Shown here: one piece after another, positions 1-8,000 of the stretch | How the letters are laid out: each line of letters begins with the position of its first letter | Position numbering within the stretch: position 1 is the first letter of the stretch | Origin: an uncultured Bacillus sp. | Lineage (GTDB): Bacteria; Bacillota; Bacilli; Bacillales; DSM-1321 | Assembly (NCBI GenBank): GCA_934215995.1 | Contig: CAKQBC010000032.1 | Coordinates: 1 to 13,339, forward strand | Direction: 5' to 3' | DNA: 13,339 nt | Notes under the pieces: model-generated | What the model was told of the DNA's origin: nothing | Database searches by the model: none | Seen by the model: only the letters and a program-made list of their open reading frames with translations | Program-made: the position numbers and the translations under genes

Positions 1-17
1 GCTTGAGGAATCGCCAT
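1..17 (-). CDS. Possible next operon gene, 5' end only (partial)
   Basis: On the minus strand an ATG occupies 17-15 and shares one base with the TAA stop of the racemase gene (TAATG), a common translational-coupling arrangement. Only five codons are visible (M-A-I-P-Q), so no function can be given. No strong ribosome binding site precedes it; coupling to the upstream gene would be needed. The other junctions in this operon are similarly tight, which makes a further gene plausible, but the stretch may also be non-coding. Confidence 0.3.
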
Positions 18-1123
18 TACTGATATGTTTTCTTTGCAACTGTGTAAGATTCAACTGTTTCTATGTTCACCTTATATCCGATCCCCGGATCCTTCGGAAC
101 GGTAATATACCCGCCTTCCGCCACAACTTCCGGCTCAATGATATCCTTTTCCCAGTAGCGGTTTGAGCTCGCTGTATCCCCTGGTAAAATGAAGTTTGAC
201 AATGTTGTTAAAGCAACATTATGGGCACGCCCAATCCCCGACTCTAGCATTCCCCCACACCAAACAGGTATCCCTTTCGATTCACAGAAATCATGGATTT
301 TCTTTGCTTCCGTTAAGCCGCCAACACGCCCGATTTTAATATTAATGATTTTTGTTGCCCCTATCTCAACAGCTTTACGTGCATCTTCCAATGAATGAAT
401 GCTTTCATCTAGGCAGATCGGCGTGTTCATTTGTTTTTGCAGGGCTGCATGATCGATAATGTCATCGGATGCAAGCGGCTGTTCAACCATCGTTAAGTTA
501 AACTCATCCAGTTGTTTCAATACCTCAGCATCACGTAAGCGATAAGCGGAATTCGCGTCAGCCATAATGGCTACTTCTGGGAACTTTTCACGGAGGGTGC
601 GCATAACTTCAATATCCCAGCCCGGCTTTATTTTTACTTTAATGCGTTTGTAGCCTTCTTTTACATATTCATCCACAAGCGCGACCAATTCATCTATCGA
701 TTTTTGAATACCGATACTGATGCCGACCTCGATTTTATCTTTTTTGCCTCCGAGTGCTTCCGCAAGGGATTGGTTCGTTTGCTGAGCGTAGATATCCCAT
801 ATAGCCCCTTCAATTGTCGATTTCGCCATATTGTTTTTACGGATTGGCTCGAAAATTTCACTTACTTCATCCGGATGGCTGATTTCCTTATTTAAAATGA
901 GCGGAATTAAGTAATCCTCCAGCATGTGCCAATTGGTTTTTAACGTTTCTTCATTGTACCAAGGTGAGTGGAATGCTACGGATTCCCCCCAGCCAACCGT
1001 TCCGCTTTCGTCTTTCGCCTCTAATAACAAGAAGTCTTTGTTTGTGAACGTGCCAAAACTTGTAGTGAATGGTGCCTTCAACTTCATTTGTAAGTGCCGG
1101 ATTGTTATTTCAGTTAGTTTCAT
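17..1123 (-). CDS. N-acylamino acid / N-succinylamino acid racemase (OSBS/NSAR family, enolase superfamily)
   Basis: The 368-aa protein belongs to the o-succinylbenzoate synthase / N-succinylamino acid racemase branch of the muconate-lactonizing subgroup of the enolase superfamily. It would invert the alpha carbon of N-acyl (probably N-succinyl) amino acids using Mg2+ in the cytoplasm. Visible catalytic residues are the KxK motif K162-x-K164, metal ligands D189 (MADAN), E214 (VEQP) and D239 (CLDES), and the second base K263 (NIKIGRVGG). The N-terminal capping domain covers about residues 1-125 and the barrel follows. The length is normal for the family. The start follows a GGGGGGAAGAG ribosome binding site, and its ATG overlaps the TGA of the acyltransferase gene (ATGA). 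MenC activity in menaquinone synthesis cannot be excluded from sequence alone, but no menaquinone gene is nearby and the acyltransferase and amidohydrolase partners favour the racemase role. Confidence 0.9.
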   Translation of the reverse strand: MKLTEITIRHLQMKLKAPFTTSFGTFTNKDFLLLEAKDESGTVGWGESVAFHSPWYNEETLKTNWHMLEDYLIPLILNKEISHPDEVSEIFEPIRKNNMAKSTIEGAIWDIYAQQTNQSLAEALGGKKDKIEVGISIGIQKSIDELVALVDEYVKEGYKRIKVKIKPGWDIEVMRTLREKFPEVAIMADANSAYRLRDAEVLKQLDEFNLTMVEQPLASDDIIDHAALQKQMNTPICLDESIHSLEDARKAVEIGATKIINIKIGRVGGLTEAKKIHDFCESKGIPVWCGGMLESGIGRAHNVALTTLSNFILPGDTASSNRYWEKDIIEPEVVAEGGYITVPKDPGIGYKVNIETVESYTVAKKTYQ

Positions 1124-1932
1124 CTTCTCTTCCCCCCAAGTGCTAACGTCTCTTTTCTTACAAATAGATACTCATTCCATTGTTCCTTAACGACAATCTG
1201 TACAGCTATGTACCCTTGTGAGAACAGTGCCTGGAATACTTCCCGCGTTACTGTACGCCAATGCATGGCAAGCTCCGCACTCACCTGTTTTAGTTCCTGA
1301 AAATCTTTCGGGACGGGCAGTGAATAAGCCGGTTCCCCTAAATGACCTAATGCTGTAACTTTTAAATAAGGCAGCCGCTCTTCATTCCATGCCAGGTGCG
1401 CAATCGGATGAGGATTTCCAATTTTAGGTTCTTGTTGCTGTTCCACATACTCAGAAGTAAGGTGCCAATGCACCTCAAACCGGTCTGACGGCAAGCCTTT
1501 ATTAAAGCCGTCCTGCATTTCACCGTAGCAATTCTCTATATATGTATCACATACTCCATTGAGTTTTGTTAAGTTTAAATATCCATTGCGGGTTTCAAGC
1601 GGATCATATGTCCAGACCATCAGATCGTAACCTTTATGAATGGCAATTTGCAGTTGCATTCGCTTCAATTTCTCACCGACCCTCTGTGAACGGTAAGCTT
1701 CATCGATCCCGAGCATATGCGAGCAAAGATAGCTCTTTCCGTTTTTAAAAGCAGCAAAACCATAGCTGAAGCCGACTAATTTATCACCATCAATTGCCCC
1801 GACAGCAATTCCACCATTTTTTACAGCTGTTAACGTTTGGTGTGTCGGGATTGTCTGCGTTCCCCACACTTGCCCTTCCAATTGTTGCATCTGCTCCATT
1901 TCTTTGAGGGTTGTTAATTCTTTTATGTTCAT
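1120..1932 (-). CDS. GNAT-fold N-acyltransferase, likely succinyl-CoA:D-amino acid N-succinyltransferase
   Basis: The 270-aa protein resembles the COG3375-type GNAT proteins that accompany NSAR genes. The acyl-CoA pyrophosphate-binding motif A is visible at about residues 71-93, where a beta strand (SHMLGI) is followed by R81-S-Q-R-V-G86-E and a helix. The segment around 106-137, with conserved-looking W107, R115, G117 and N125, continues the fold. The C-terminal 100 residues are outside the minimal GNAT domain. In Geobacillus kaustophilus the equivalent gene makes a succinyl-CoA-dependent D-amino acid N-succinyltransferase; that this one does the same is inferred from the shared gene order. 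The ATG overlaps the stop of the amidohydrolase gene by 4 nt, and its own ribosome binding site is weak, so translation is probably coupled. Confidence 0.8.
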   Translation of the reverse strand: MNIKELTTLKEMEQMQQLEGQVWGTQTIPTHQTLTAVKNGGIAVGAIDGDKLVGFSYGFAAFKNGKSYLCSHMLGIDEAYRSQRVGEKLKRMQLQIAIHKGYDLMVWTYDPLETRNGYLNLTKLNGVCDTYIENCYGEMQDGFNKGLPSDRFEVHWHLTSEYVEQQQEPKIGNPHPIAHLAWNEERLPYLKVTALGHLGEPAYSLPVPKDFQELKQVSAELAMHWRTVTREVFQALFSQGYIAVQIVVKEQWNEYLFVRKETLALGGKRR

Positions 1933-3056
1933 GCTTGCCCGCTTCTTTCTAATGTTTTGTATGCCAGTTTGATCGCGTTTGCGATAATTTGAGCACCAAT
2001 CGGCAATTGTTGGCGGTTAAAAGTCATTTCCGGGTGGTGCAAACCCGGGGTAACCCCGCATCCGAGGCCGAGCATCGTTGTTTTTAAATATGGCTTCGTA
2101 TACGCATAAAAATGGAAGTCCTCACCACCCGGTGTCACGACAGCTGGCGCACAATTAACTTCTCCGGCCGTTTCAATAATGGCCTGCTTCATTAACTGTT
2201 CCGCTTCACTGTCCACTTGTGCAGCGGCAATATGTGCCTCTACCTTTGCCGTAATGCTGGCTCCATATAACATACTCACGGAATCCACTGCCTTTTCAAA
2301 GCCAGCCGTCATTTTTTCCATCGTTTCATTCGTTTGCGCCCTAACATCTACGCTGAATGTTGCTGAACCCGGAATAATATTGGCCGATGTACCTCCTGCC
2401 TGAAGTTGCGTCATTTTAATAGAAGCCGATTCATTCGGGCTGATCCAAATCCGTTTTAGTGCATCGACAAGAGCTGCAGCCACTTCAATGGCATTGATTC
2501 CTTGCTCCGGCCTTGCGCCATGTGCTTCAACACCGGCAATCGAACCGGTAATGAGCTTGGCAGCCCCGTGATAAAGGGCCGGTGCATGGTGTCCGTCCTT
2601 CAATTCAACGAGTGGCCGTACATGTGTGCCGAACAAATAGGTGAGCGGATCAATGACACCTTTTTCAAGCATAGCCTTGGCACCGGCTGCTTTCTCCTCT
2701 GCCGGCTGGAAAATGATCCGGACAGCGCCAGGCAGCTTCATTTCTTTCACCAGCAGCACAACCCCGATTGCCATTGTCATATGCCCGTCATGCCCGCATG
2801 AATGGTTCGCTTGAAATTGCCCGTTTACCTCTTGCCATAAAGCGTCCATATCCGTTCGGAAACCGACTTTCGGCTCTCCCTCGCCCACATCGACATACAA
2901 TCCTGTCATATCGGGAAATGTAATTGGGCTTAGTCCCTCTTCCCGCAATAAATCCGCAATATACCTGGTTGTCCCGGCTTCCTCCCAACTGATTTCCGGA
3001 TGTGCATGCAAATATTCAAACTCTTTAAAAAGGCGTGATTGTAAGCCAACGTTCAT
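1929..3056 (-). CDS. M20D-family metal-dependent amidohydrolase, likely N-succinyl(acyl)-L-amino acid hydrolase
   Basis: The protein is an M20D peptidase-like aminoacylase of about 375 aa that would release free L-amino acid from the N-acyl form. From this start, the two-metal site motifs are RTDMDAL (residues 67-73; a variant of the usual RADMDAL), SCGHDGH (86-92, ligands C87 and H89), QPAEE (117-121), GTH (143-145), GGEDFHF (310-316) and GLHHPEM (338-344). The dimerisation (lid) domain lies at about 165-285. Three in-frame ATGs at 3071, 3065 and 3056 are possible starts. I chose 3056 because a GGAG lies 9 nt before it, whereas at 3065 the GGAG abuts the codon and 3071 has none. With this start the gene begins 5 nt after the regulator's stop. 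It overlaps the acyltransferase gene by 4 nt. In the NSAR pathway this step makes the D-to-L conversion irreversible. Confidence 0.87.
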   Translation of the reverse strand: MNVGLQSRLFKEFEYLHAHPEISWEEAGTTRYIADLLREEGLSPITFPDMTGLYVDVGEGEPKVGFRTDMDALWQEVNGQFQANHSCGHDGHMTMAIGVVLLVKEMKLPGAVRIIFQPAEEKAAGAKAMLEKGVIDPLTYLFGTHVRPLVELKDGHHAPALYHGAAKLITGSIAGVEAHGARPEQGINAIEVAAALVDALKRIWISPNESASIKMTQLQAGGTSANIIPGSATFSVDVRAQTNETMEKMTAGFEKAVDSVSMLYGASITAKVEAHIAAAQVDSEAEQLMKQAIIETAGEVNCAPAVVTPGGEDFHFYAYTKPYLKTTMLGLGCGVTPGLHHPEMTFNRQQLPIGAQIIANAIKLAYKTLERSGQA

Positions 3057-3061
3057 TTTCC

Positions 3062-3922
3062 TCATCTCCATCTATTTGCGATAAAACTATTTTGAAAGTC
3101 ATCATATTTCACTTGCTGCCCATTATAATAATCCGTATCATATGACATCATGCCAACGACCAACGTATTCATAAACGTTACAAGCGCCGGCATTAAATCA
3201 ATGGTCGATAGCTCTGTCTGTTCAAGGACAAAGCACATATCCGTAAATTGGTGCAGCGGTGCGATATTGGAATCTGTTATCCCAATGACCGTTGCCCCCC
3301 TTGCTGCGGTCTCTTCTGCCAATTGAAGCGGTTCATTATAATAACGGTGCAATGAAATGATGATGACAAGATCCGATTCTGCCATCTCCTGTAAGGTACG
3401 GATAAGGGTACTTGTTTCCATCACGACTAATTCAGCATTCGGCCTTAACATATTAAGCGTAAAGTGAAGCCACTGTGCTGCAATATTCGAGGCACCTGCT
3501 CCTGCCACATAAATTCTCTTGGCATCATGCATGGCTCTTGTCGTTTTTCTAAAAAGGACTTCATCCATCCGCTCGGCGATTCTGACAATTCTCGTACTCG
3601 CCTGGCGCATAACCTTTTCACAAAGGGCCTGCTCTTCAAAGAGTTCTTCTTTTGATGATACATAAGTGCCCAAAGTACTGATTGTAGGCTCTTCTACCAA
3701 AAACTTTGTGACTTCCTTTTGCAATTGGGCAAACCCTGTCAACCCGATTCCGTAACAAAATCGGATGACAGTCGTTTCACTGGTACCTGCCATGAGGCCT
3801 ACCTCAGCAGCTGTATGTGTGCTTATATAGGAAGGATTCCCAAGAACGATATGGGCAACTTTTTGCTGTGACTTCGACAATCGATGGAAAAGTTGTTCAA
3901 TACGCTCTTTAATCGGCAGCAA
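3062..3922 (-). CDS. MurR/RpiR-family transcriptional regulator (HTH + SIS domain)
   Basis: This is a cytoplasmic DNA-binding regulator with the standard RpiR layout and usual length (about 286 aa from the chosen start). The N-terminal helix-turn-helix lies at about residues 35-75 (AAEVGLMAGTSETTVIRFCY and following). A C-terminal SIS domain at about 130-260 begins with the RIYVAGAGAS strand-loop. SIS domains usually sense phosphosugars, but here the ligand may be an amino acid derivative; this is inference from the operon. A GTG at 3931 gives three extra residues, but it sits inside the ribosome binding site. AAAGGAG (3937-3931) is spaced 8 nt from the TTG at 3922, so I take TTG as the start. 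It is the first gene of the D-to-L amino acid operon, and a palindrome downstream of its promoter suggests that it represses itself and the operon. Confidence 0.88.
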   Translation of the reverse strand: MLPIKERIEQLFHRLSKSQQKVAHIVLGNPSYISTHTAAEVGLMAGTSETTVIRFCYGIGLTGFAQLQKEVTKFLVEEPTISTLGTYVSSKEELFEEQALCEKVMRQASTRIVRIAERMDEVLFRKTTRAMHDAKRIYVAGAGASNIAAQWLHFTLNMLRPNAELVVMETSTLIRTLQEMAESDLVIIISLHRYYNEPLQLAEETAARGATVIGITDSNIAPLHQFTDMCFVLEQTELSTIDLMPALVTFMNTLVVGMMSYDTDYYNGQQVKYDDFQNSFIANRWR

Positions 3923-3930
3923 AGAAGTCA

Positions 3931-3937
3931 CTCCTTT
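3931..3937 (-). promoter_or_regulatory. Ribosome binding site deciding a TTG start for the RpiR regulator
   Basis: AAAGGAG on the minus strand overlaps the first possible GTG codon and lies 8 nt before an in-frame TTG at 3922. The spacing supports TTG initiation and makes the GTG unlikely. Confidence 0.6.
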
Positions 3938-3951
3938 ATTTATTAATGATT

Positions 3952-3967
3952 TGAAGTTTGAACTTCA
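3952..3967. promoter_or_regulatory. Palindromic operator candidate (7-2-7) in front of the RpiR operon
   Basis: TGAAGTT-TG-AACTTCA is a perfect inverted repeat with 7-nt arms and a 2-nt centre. It lies between the predicted promoter (3982-4010) and the ribosome binding site of the regulator gene, where a bound dimer would block transcription. TGAA...TTCA-type palindromes are known as sites for some RpiR-family proteins. That this regulator binds here is inference. Confidence 0.5.
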
Positions 3968-3981
3968 TTTCGATACAAAGT

Positions 3982-4010
3982 AATGTATCACGGTTTCTGA
4001 ATATTCGCAA
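3982..4010 (-). promoter_or_regulatory. Sigma-A-type extended -10 promoter for the RpiR / D-amino acid operon
   Basis: Minus strand: -35 TTGCGA (4010-4005), 17-nt spacer, -10 TACATT (3987-3982) preceded by TGA, giving an extended -10 TGATACATT. Four of six bases match consensus in each box. The transcript would start near 3975, just before the palindrome. Confidence 0.5.
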
Positions 4011-4233
4011 TAAATTTTCTGAAATTTCTTAACAAATAATTAATTTAAGATTTTTTTGAGTTATCAGAAACTGCTTTATTAAAAAGATAAAAGAAACGAG
4101 ATATTCTACTAAGAAGAGGATCAATAGCAAAATAGACAGCTGTCGATTAATGTATCTAAATGCAGGTACCAGGAGTAGCCCTATTCTTTTACTGGCAGGA
4201 ACTAGGTGATTTGGTTATGCGTAAAGACAAAAA
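3988..4233. other. Intergenic, AT-rich, little recognisable content
   Basis: Between the regulator promoter and the carbonic anhydrase terminator I see no convincing gene on either strand. The only structure is a 10-bp perfect palindrome GACAGCTGTC at 4135-4144 with no clear partner elements. The left part is very AT-rich, as expected upstream of a promoter. Confidence 0.5.
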
Positions 4234-4266
4234 AGCTCAAATCTCTTATATTGCAAGATTTGAGCT
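4229..4266 (-). terminator. Rho-independent terminator of the carbonic anhydrase gene
   Basis: Perfect 11-bp stem: 4266-4256 pairs with 4244-4234 (AGCTCAAATCT / AGATTTGAGCT), with an 11-nt loop. On the minus strand the stem is followed by a T run (4234-4229). It begins 8 nt after the TAA at 4275. Confidence 0.85.
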
Positions 4267-4274
4267 AGTAGCTA

Positions 4275-4853
4275 TTATTTCACTTTTCCCGCTGCAGTGG
4301 CTTCAGGGACTTCAACCAATCTGCCTGTTTTAACATCGTAAATATACCCGTATACAGGGATATAAGCTGGCACTAATGGATGGTTGCGGATTTTTTCTAC
4401 GTCCTCCACTACGCTCCCAGCCAAATCACTGATTGTTAAGAAGTCGATTTCTTTGCCGGCAGGTGAACCTGGAGTTGAGCCTGTGTCTTTCCACTCTCCA
4501 TCATAAGTTGCTGTGTCCAGGCTTGATTCCAATAAGTTGCCCATGATTTCATTTGTGAAAAGCTCCATCCCGCAATCTGTGTGGTGAATGACAAACCATT
4601 CTTTCGTTCCCAATAGTTTGTATGAAATCACCAGTGAACGGATGGCATCATCACTGGCACGGCCTCCGGCATTCCGGATCACATGGGCATCCCCTTCCGC
4701 TAAGCCCGCAAACTTAGCTGGGTCCAGGCGTGCATCCATGCATGTCAGCACGGCAAATTGACGGGCAGGCGGCAGGGCCAACTCGCCTTTTGCCCCAAAT
4801 GATTCTGCATATTCTTTATTTGCTTCAACAACCTCTTGTACCGCTTTACTCAA
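4275..4853 (-). CDS. Beta-class carbonic anhydrase
   Basis: This zinc enzyme interconverts CO2 and bicarbonate in the cytoplasm, supplying bicarbonate for carboxylation and pH balance. From this start (about 192 aa) the family signature is intact: Cys38 in TCMDAR with the Asp40-Arg42 dyad, His91 and Cys94 in HHTDCGM, and [14 protein letters not shown] at about 61-74. The C-terminal [14 protein letters not shown] strand pair is also typical. A GTG at 4862 would add three residues, but it overlaps the ribosome binding site. ATGGAG (4867-4862) is 8 nt from an in-frame TTG at 4853, so I prefer TTG. The gene appears monocistronic: its own -10 element lies upstream, the helicase terminator stands before it, and its own terminator follows. 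Confidence 0.92.
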   Translation of the reverse strand: MSKAVQEVVEANKEYAESFGAKGELALPPARQFAVLTCMDARLDPAKFAGLAEGDAHVIRNAGGRASDDAIRSLVISYKLLGTKEWFVIHHTDCGMELFTNEIMGNLLESSLDTATYDGEWKDTGSTPGSPAGKEIDFLTISDLAGSVVEDVEKIRNHPLVPAYIPVYGYIYDVKTGRLVEVPEATAAGKVK

Positions 4854-4894
4854 ATTCCCCACTCCATTCTTTATTCGTTTAAAGCACTGACAAT

Positions 4895-4900
4895 ATTATA
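4895..4900 (-). promoter_or_regulatory. Probable -10 element for the carbonic anhydrase gene
   Basis: A perfect TATAAT on the minus strand lies about 30 nt before the ribosome binding site. No good -35 hexamer is seen at 16-18 nt upstream, so the promoter call rests on the -10 box and position. Confidence 0.4.
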
Positions 4901-4990
4901 ACTTTTCTGACCATTGATTAGCTAATTTATTGTTCTTTTTTTCATCGGCCTCTGCCATATCTAAGAACTTCCTTATGGAATCGATATAAG

Positions 4991-5022
4991 AAAAAGGCTG
5001 AACCCTTAAACGGATTCAGCCT
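4991..5022 (-). terminator. Rho-independent terminator of the helicase gene
   Basis: On the minus strand AGGCTGAA (5022-5015) pairs with TTCAGCCT (5002-4995). The stem extends through a bulge by two G-C pairs and is followed by TTTTTCTT. It starts 7 nt after the TAA at 5029. Confidence 0.85.
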
Positions 5023-5028
5023 GTTGGC

Positions 5029-8000
5029 TTACTTCGCCTGCTTGCAGGAACGGCAATGGCGGGCGTATTTTGATTTCAATTTTTCATCATAAAAATCTTC
5101 AAGCGGCTTTTTGAATCCGCATTTCCGGCAATTGCGGTACTTAGTCTCGTCCATTACCGCTTCCGGTTCGGTATACCCGCTGTTATGGGTCTCCGCGAAC
5201 GGTTTCAGGTGATGGGTGATATACTTGTCCAAAAAGCCGATCGGATTCTCGCGCATGATGAATTTATTCAGGCGGATGAACGGATAACCGTACATCTCGA
5301 TGCTTTTTTGCCGCTCAATATCCTCTTCGGTGTAAAACTGGTCGTAGTTCCACTCATTCACCTGTTCGCGGTTGGTGAAATGGTACTCGAACCCGTCATA
5401 TTCCAGGACGACACATTTCGTCTTCCCGTTTGTCGCATGGTACATCAGCAGGAAGTCGGTCTTATAGTCCTTTACATCGGCATACGGATCGATTTGCTTG
5501 ATGAATTTCCCCATATCGAACTGAGGCACGATTTCCAGCTGCTTTTGGTGCTCCCGGTAAAACGGGGTTTGCGTAATATAATGCAACATCCTGTTTTCCA
5601 TCGGCGAATTTGCATCAGTCCTTTGGTATAAATCATGCACATCCTGTTCACTGTCCAGGCAATGATGGAAATGGCGCATCGCTTTCCCCGCTTCGCCCGT
5701 GTATGCATCCACATCTTTGCTGATCACGAAGCGGACTTCTTCCTTCGCCCGGCTGAAACCTACATTCAAGCGCTGGGAGCGTTTATCGTTGTCTTCCTTC
5801 AGATCTTTTTCCGGGAAAATATAGTGCAGGTTCCGCTTTTGCGGCGTTTCCACCATCGAATAGAAGATGATATCCCGCTCCTGTCCCTGGCAACTGTCGA
5901 ACGTCATGATTTTCAACCTGAACTGCTCATCATAAAATGCATAATTGCTGTTTTTGGTGAGCTGGGCATGCAAGTATTTTTGCTGGTCCTTAAACGGTGT
6001 TATGATACCGACCGTGCCTTTGAACCCTTTCTTCTTCAGGTTTTCGAGTTCAGCGAAGATGAAATCCGCTTCCTCCCTGTTGATGTTCTTGTCTTCGACC
6101 AAATCGGATGCCTGTACCCGGTGGAAACGGATGACGTCGGCCAGGGGCTTTGCCCGTATTTTCATAACTTCGAGGCTATCGTTATAAAAATGCTTGTTCG
6201 AAAAGCCGATGAGTTCATAATAGCTTCTGAAATGCTTCCTTAGAATCGTCTTGTAATTGGATATATTCGTCGTGAAATCAAGCACGGAGCTCGTTACATT
6301 GAAATTCTCCACCCGTTGCATCAATACATCGCTATGATCGTATCGCTCATCCGCCATGAAACTGTCTTTAACATTGCGGAACAGTATAGCGTTACGTTCA
6401 ATCGACGCGTGTGACGACTTCACGTTGCTGAACTGCTTGCTGTCACCGAGCACAAGCAGTTTCTTAGCGCGGATGATGGCCGGGAATGCCTGCGCGATGC
6501 TCACTTGCGAGCCTTCGTCAATGATGACCAGATCAAAAAGGTCCGCTTCCAGCGGCACGATTTCAGCCAGTTCCCGGATGCCGACGATGATACATGGGAA
6601 CACTTGGATCAACTGTTCGAATTGCTGCTTATGGAGCTTCCGTTTTTTGCGCAGCTGTTGCCGCATCGAGCTTACATCATTCCGGTTAGTTTGCAGGAAA
6701 CTCAGCAGTTTCCGGTCCAGGATGTAATTCATTTTCGTCGTCAGCTGGCGCTCATACCGGCGGACCGGCTCATTGATATCGATTTCGCTAAGTGTCCTGC
6801 TCGCTTCACGTGCGATGAAGTCGTGTTTGATGTATGTCATCAAGTCGGCGAATGACTCTTCTGAAAGAGAAGCCAACCGGTTGTTCGCATATGTCTTCAC
6901 ATCATTCAGCTCGATGCCGTGGGCTTCCGGATGCACCGTGTGGCCTATAAGATTCTCGAACCGCCCAGCCTGCTCCAGGAAGGAACTGACGTCATCAAGC
7001 AAGGCGTCGGCCTCGTCTTCACTAAGGAGCGTGAACACGTCGATTCTCCCTTCCTTCCCTTTCTGTCCGGAAATCAATTCTTCATAGAACCGGATTTCCT
7101 TCTCCAGTTTTTCGATATTGTCTTTCAACTGAAGACGGGCATTCGGGAAGAGGGATTCGAACCGATGCTGTTTTTCCTTAAGGAAGCTCCCCTTGAATAG
7201 ATAGCCGAATAAAGGTTGTTTTGCTTCCTTCACTTCTGAAAGCAGGAACGAGATCTCCTTCACTTTTGATGCAGTGATATCCTCTTTCAGCTGCAGGTAG
7301 CCCTCCAGCGCAAGCCTGCTTTTATGGGTTTGAATCTCTTGTTTCTCTTCTTCCAAAAACGGCCTATACTCTGAATTGGCAGGCATTGACGCAATGTCCA
7401 GCCCGCTGGCCTTCAGGCGGCTGGCCAATGATCCCATGCTTTTGGATGTTTCCCGGAGAGTGGACAGAGACTCAAGGAACGTTTTGTGCTTCTTCTCCTT
7501 TTCCTGTTCAGTGCCGTCCGGGTGCAGGGAGGATTCCAAAAAAGCATCGTTCCATTCTTTTTGGAACGTCTCCTCGTATGCAAACAGCGGCGCCAGGAGG
7601 GATTTGTTCAGTGTCTGGCCAAGGTCGATTTCCGTTTGGATAAGCTGTTTGATCTGATTCCCCGTTTCTTTTATCTGCTGTTCGTTCCGTTCTTTGAATT
7701 TTTCATACCGTATGAAGCGGAACTTCAGTTTGGAGATGTTCGCTTCGCTCAGGATGTGGGTCAGGTTGCTGTCCTTTTTCCCAAGCCTCAGGATGGGATT
7801 GCTGATGTTTTCTTCCTCGACCTTCTCCAGCACATCGGTGATCTTCTCTTCGACCACATCCAATGCTTCCATGCTGTCGGAAACGACGAGCACACTTTTG
7901 CCGTTTATCAGGGCATCATAGGCAACACTTGCAATTGTATGGCTTTTCCCGGTGCCGGGCGGTCCCTCAACGACGATTTTATCGCATCCGTCCGTGTTCA

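Noticed and set aside
17..1123. Calling the racemase menC with a menaquinone role
   Set aside because: The families overlap and the key residues are shared, but no menaquinone gene is nearby and the acyltransferase/amidohydrolase partners fit the NSAR pathway better.
4135..4144. Perfect 10-bp palindrome GACAGCTGTC in the intergenic region
   Set aside because: A single 10-bp palindrome occurs by chance, and it is far from any promoter box I could place.
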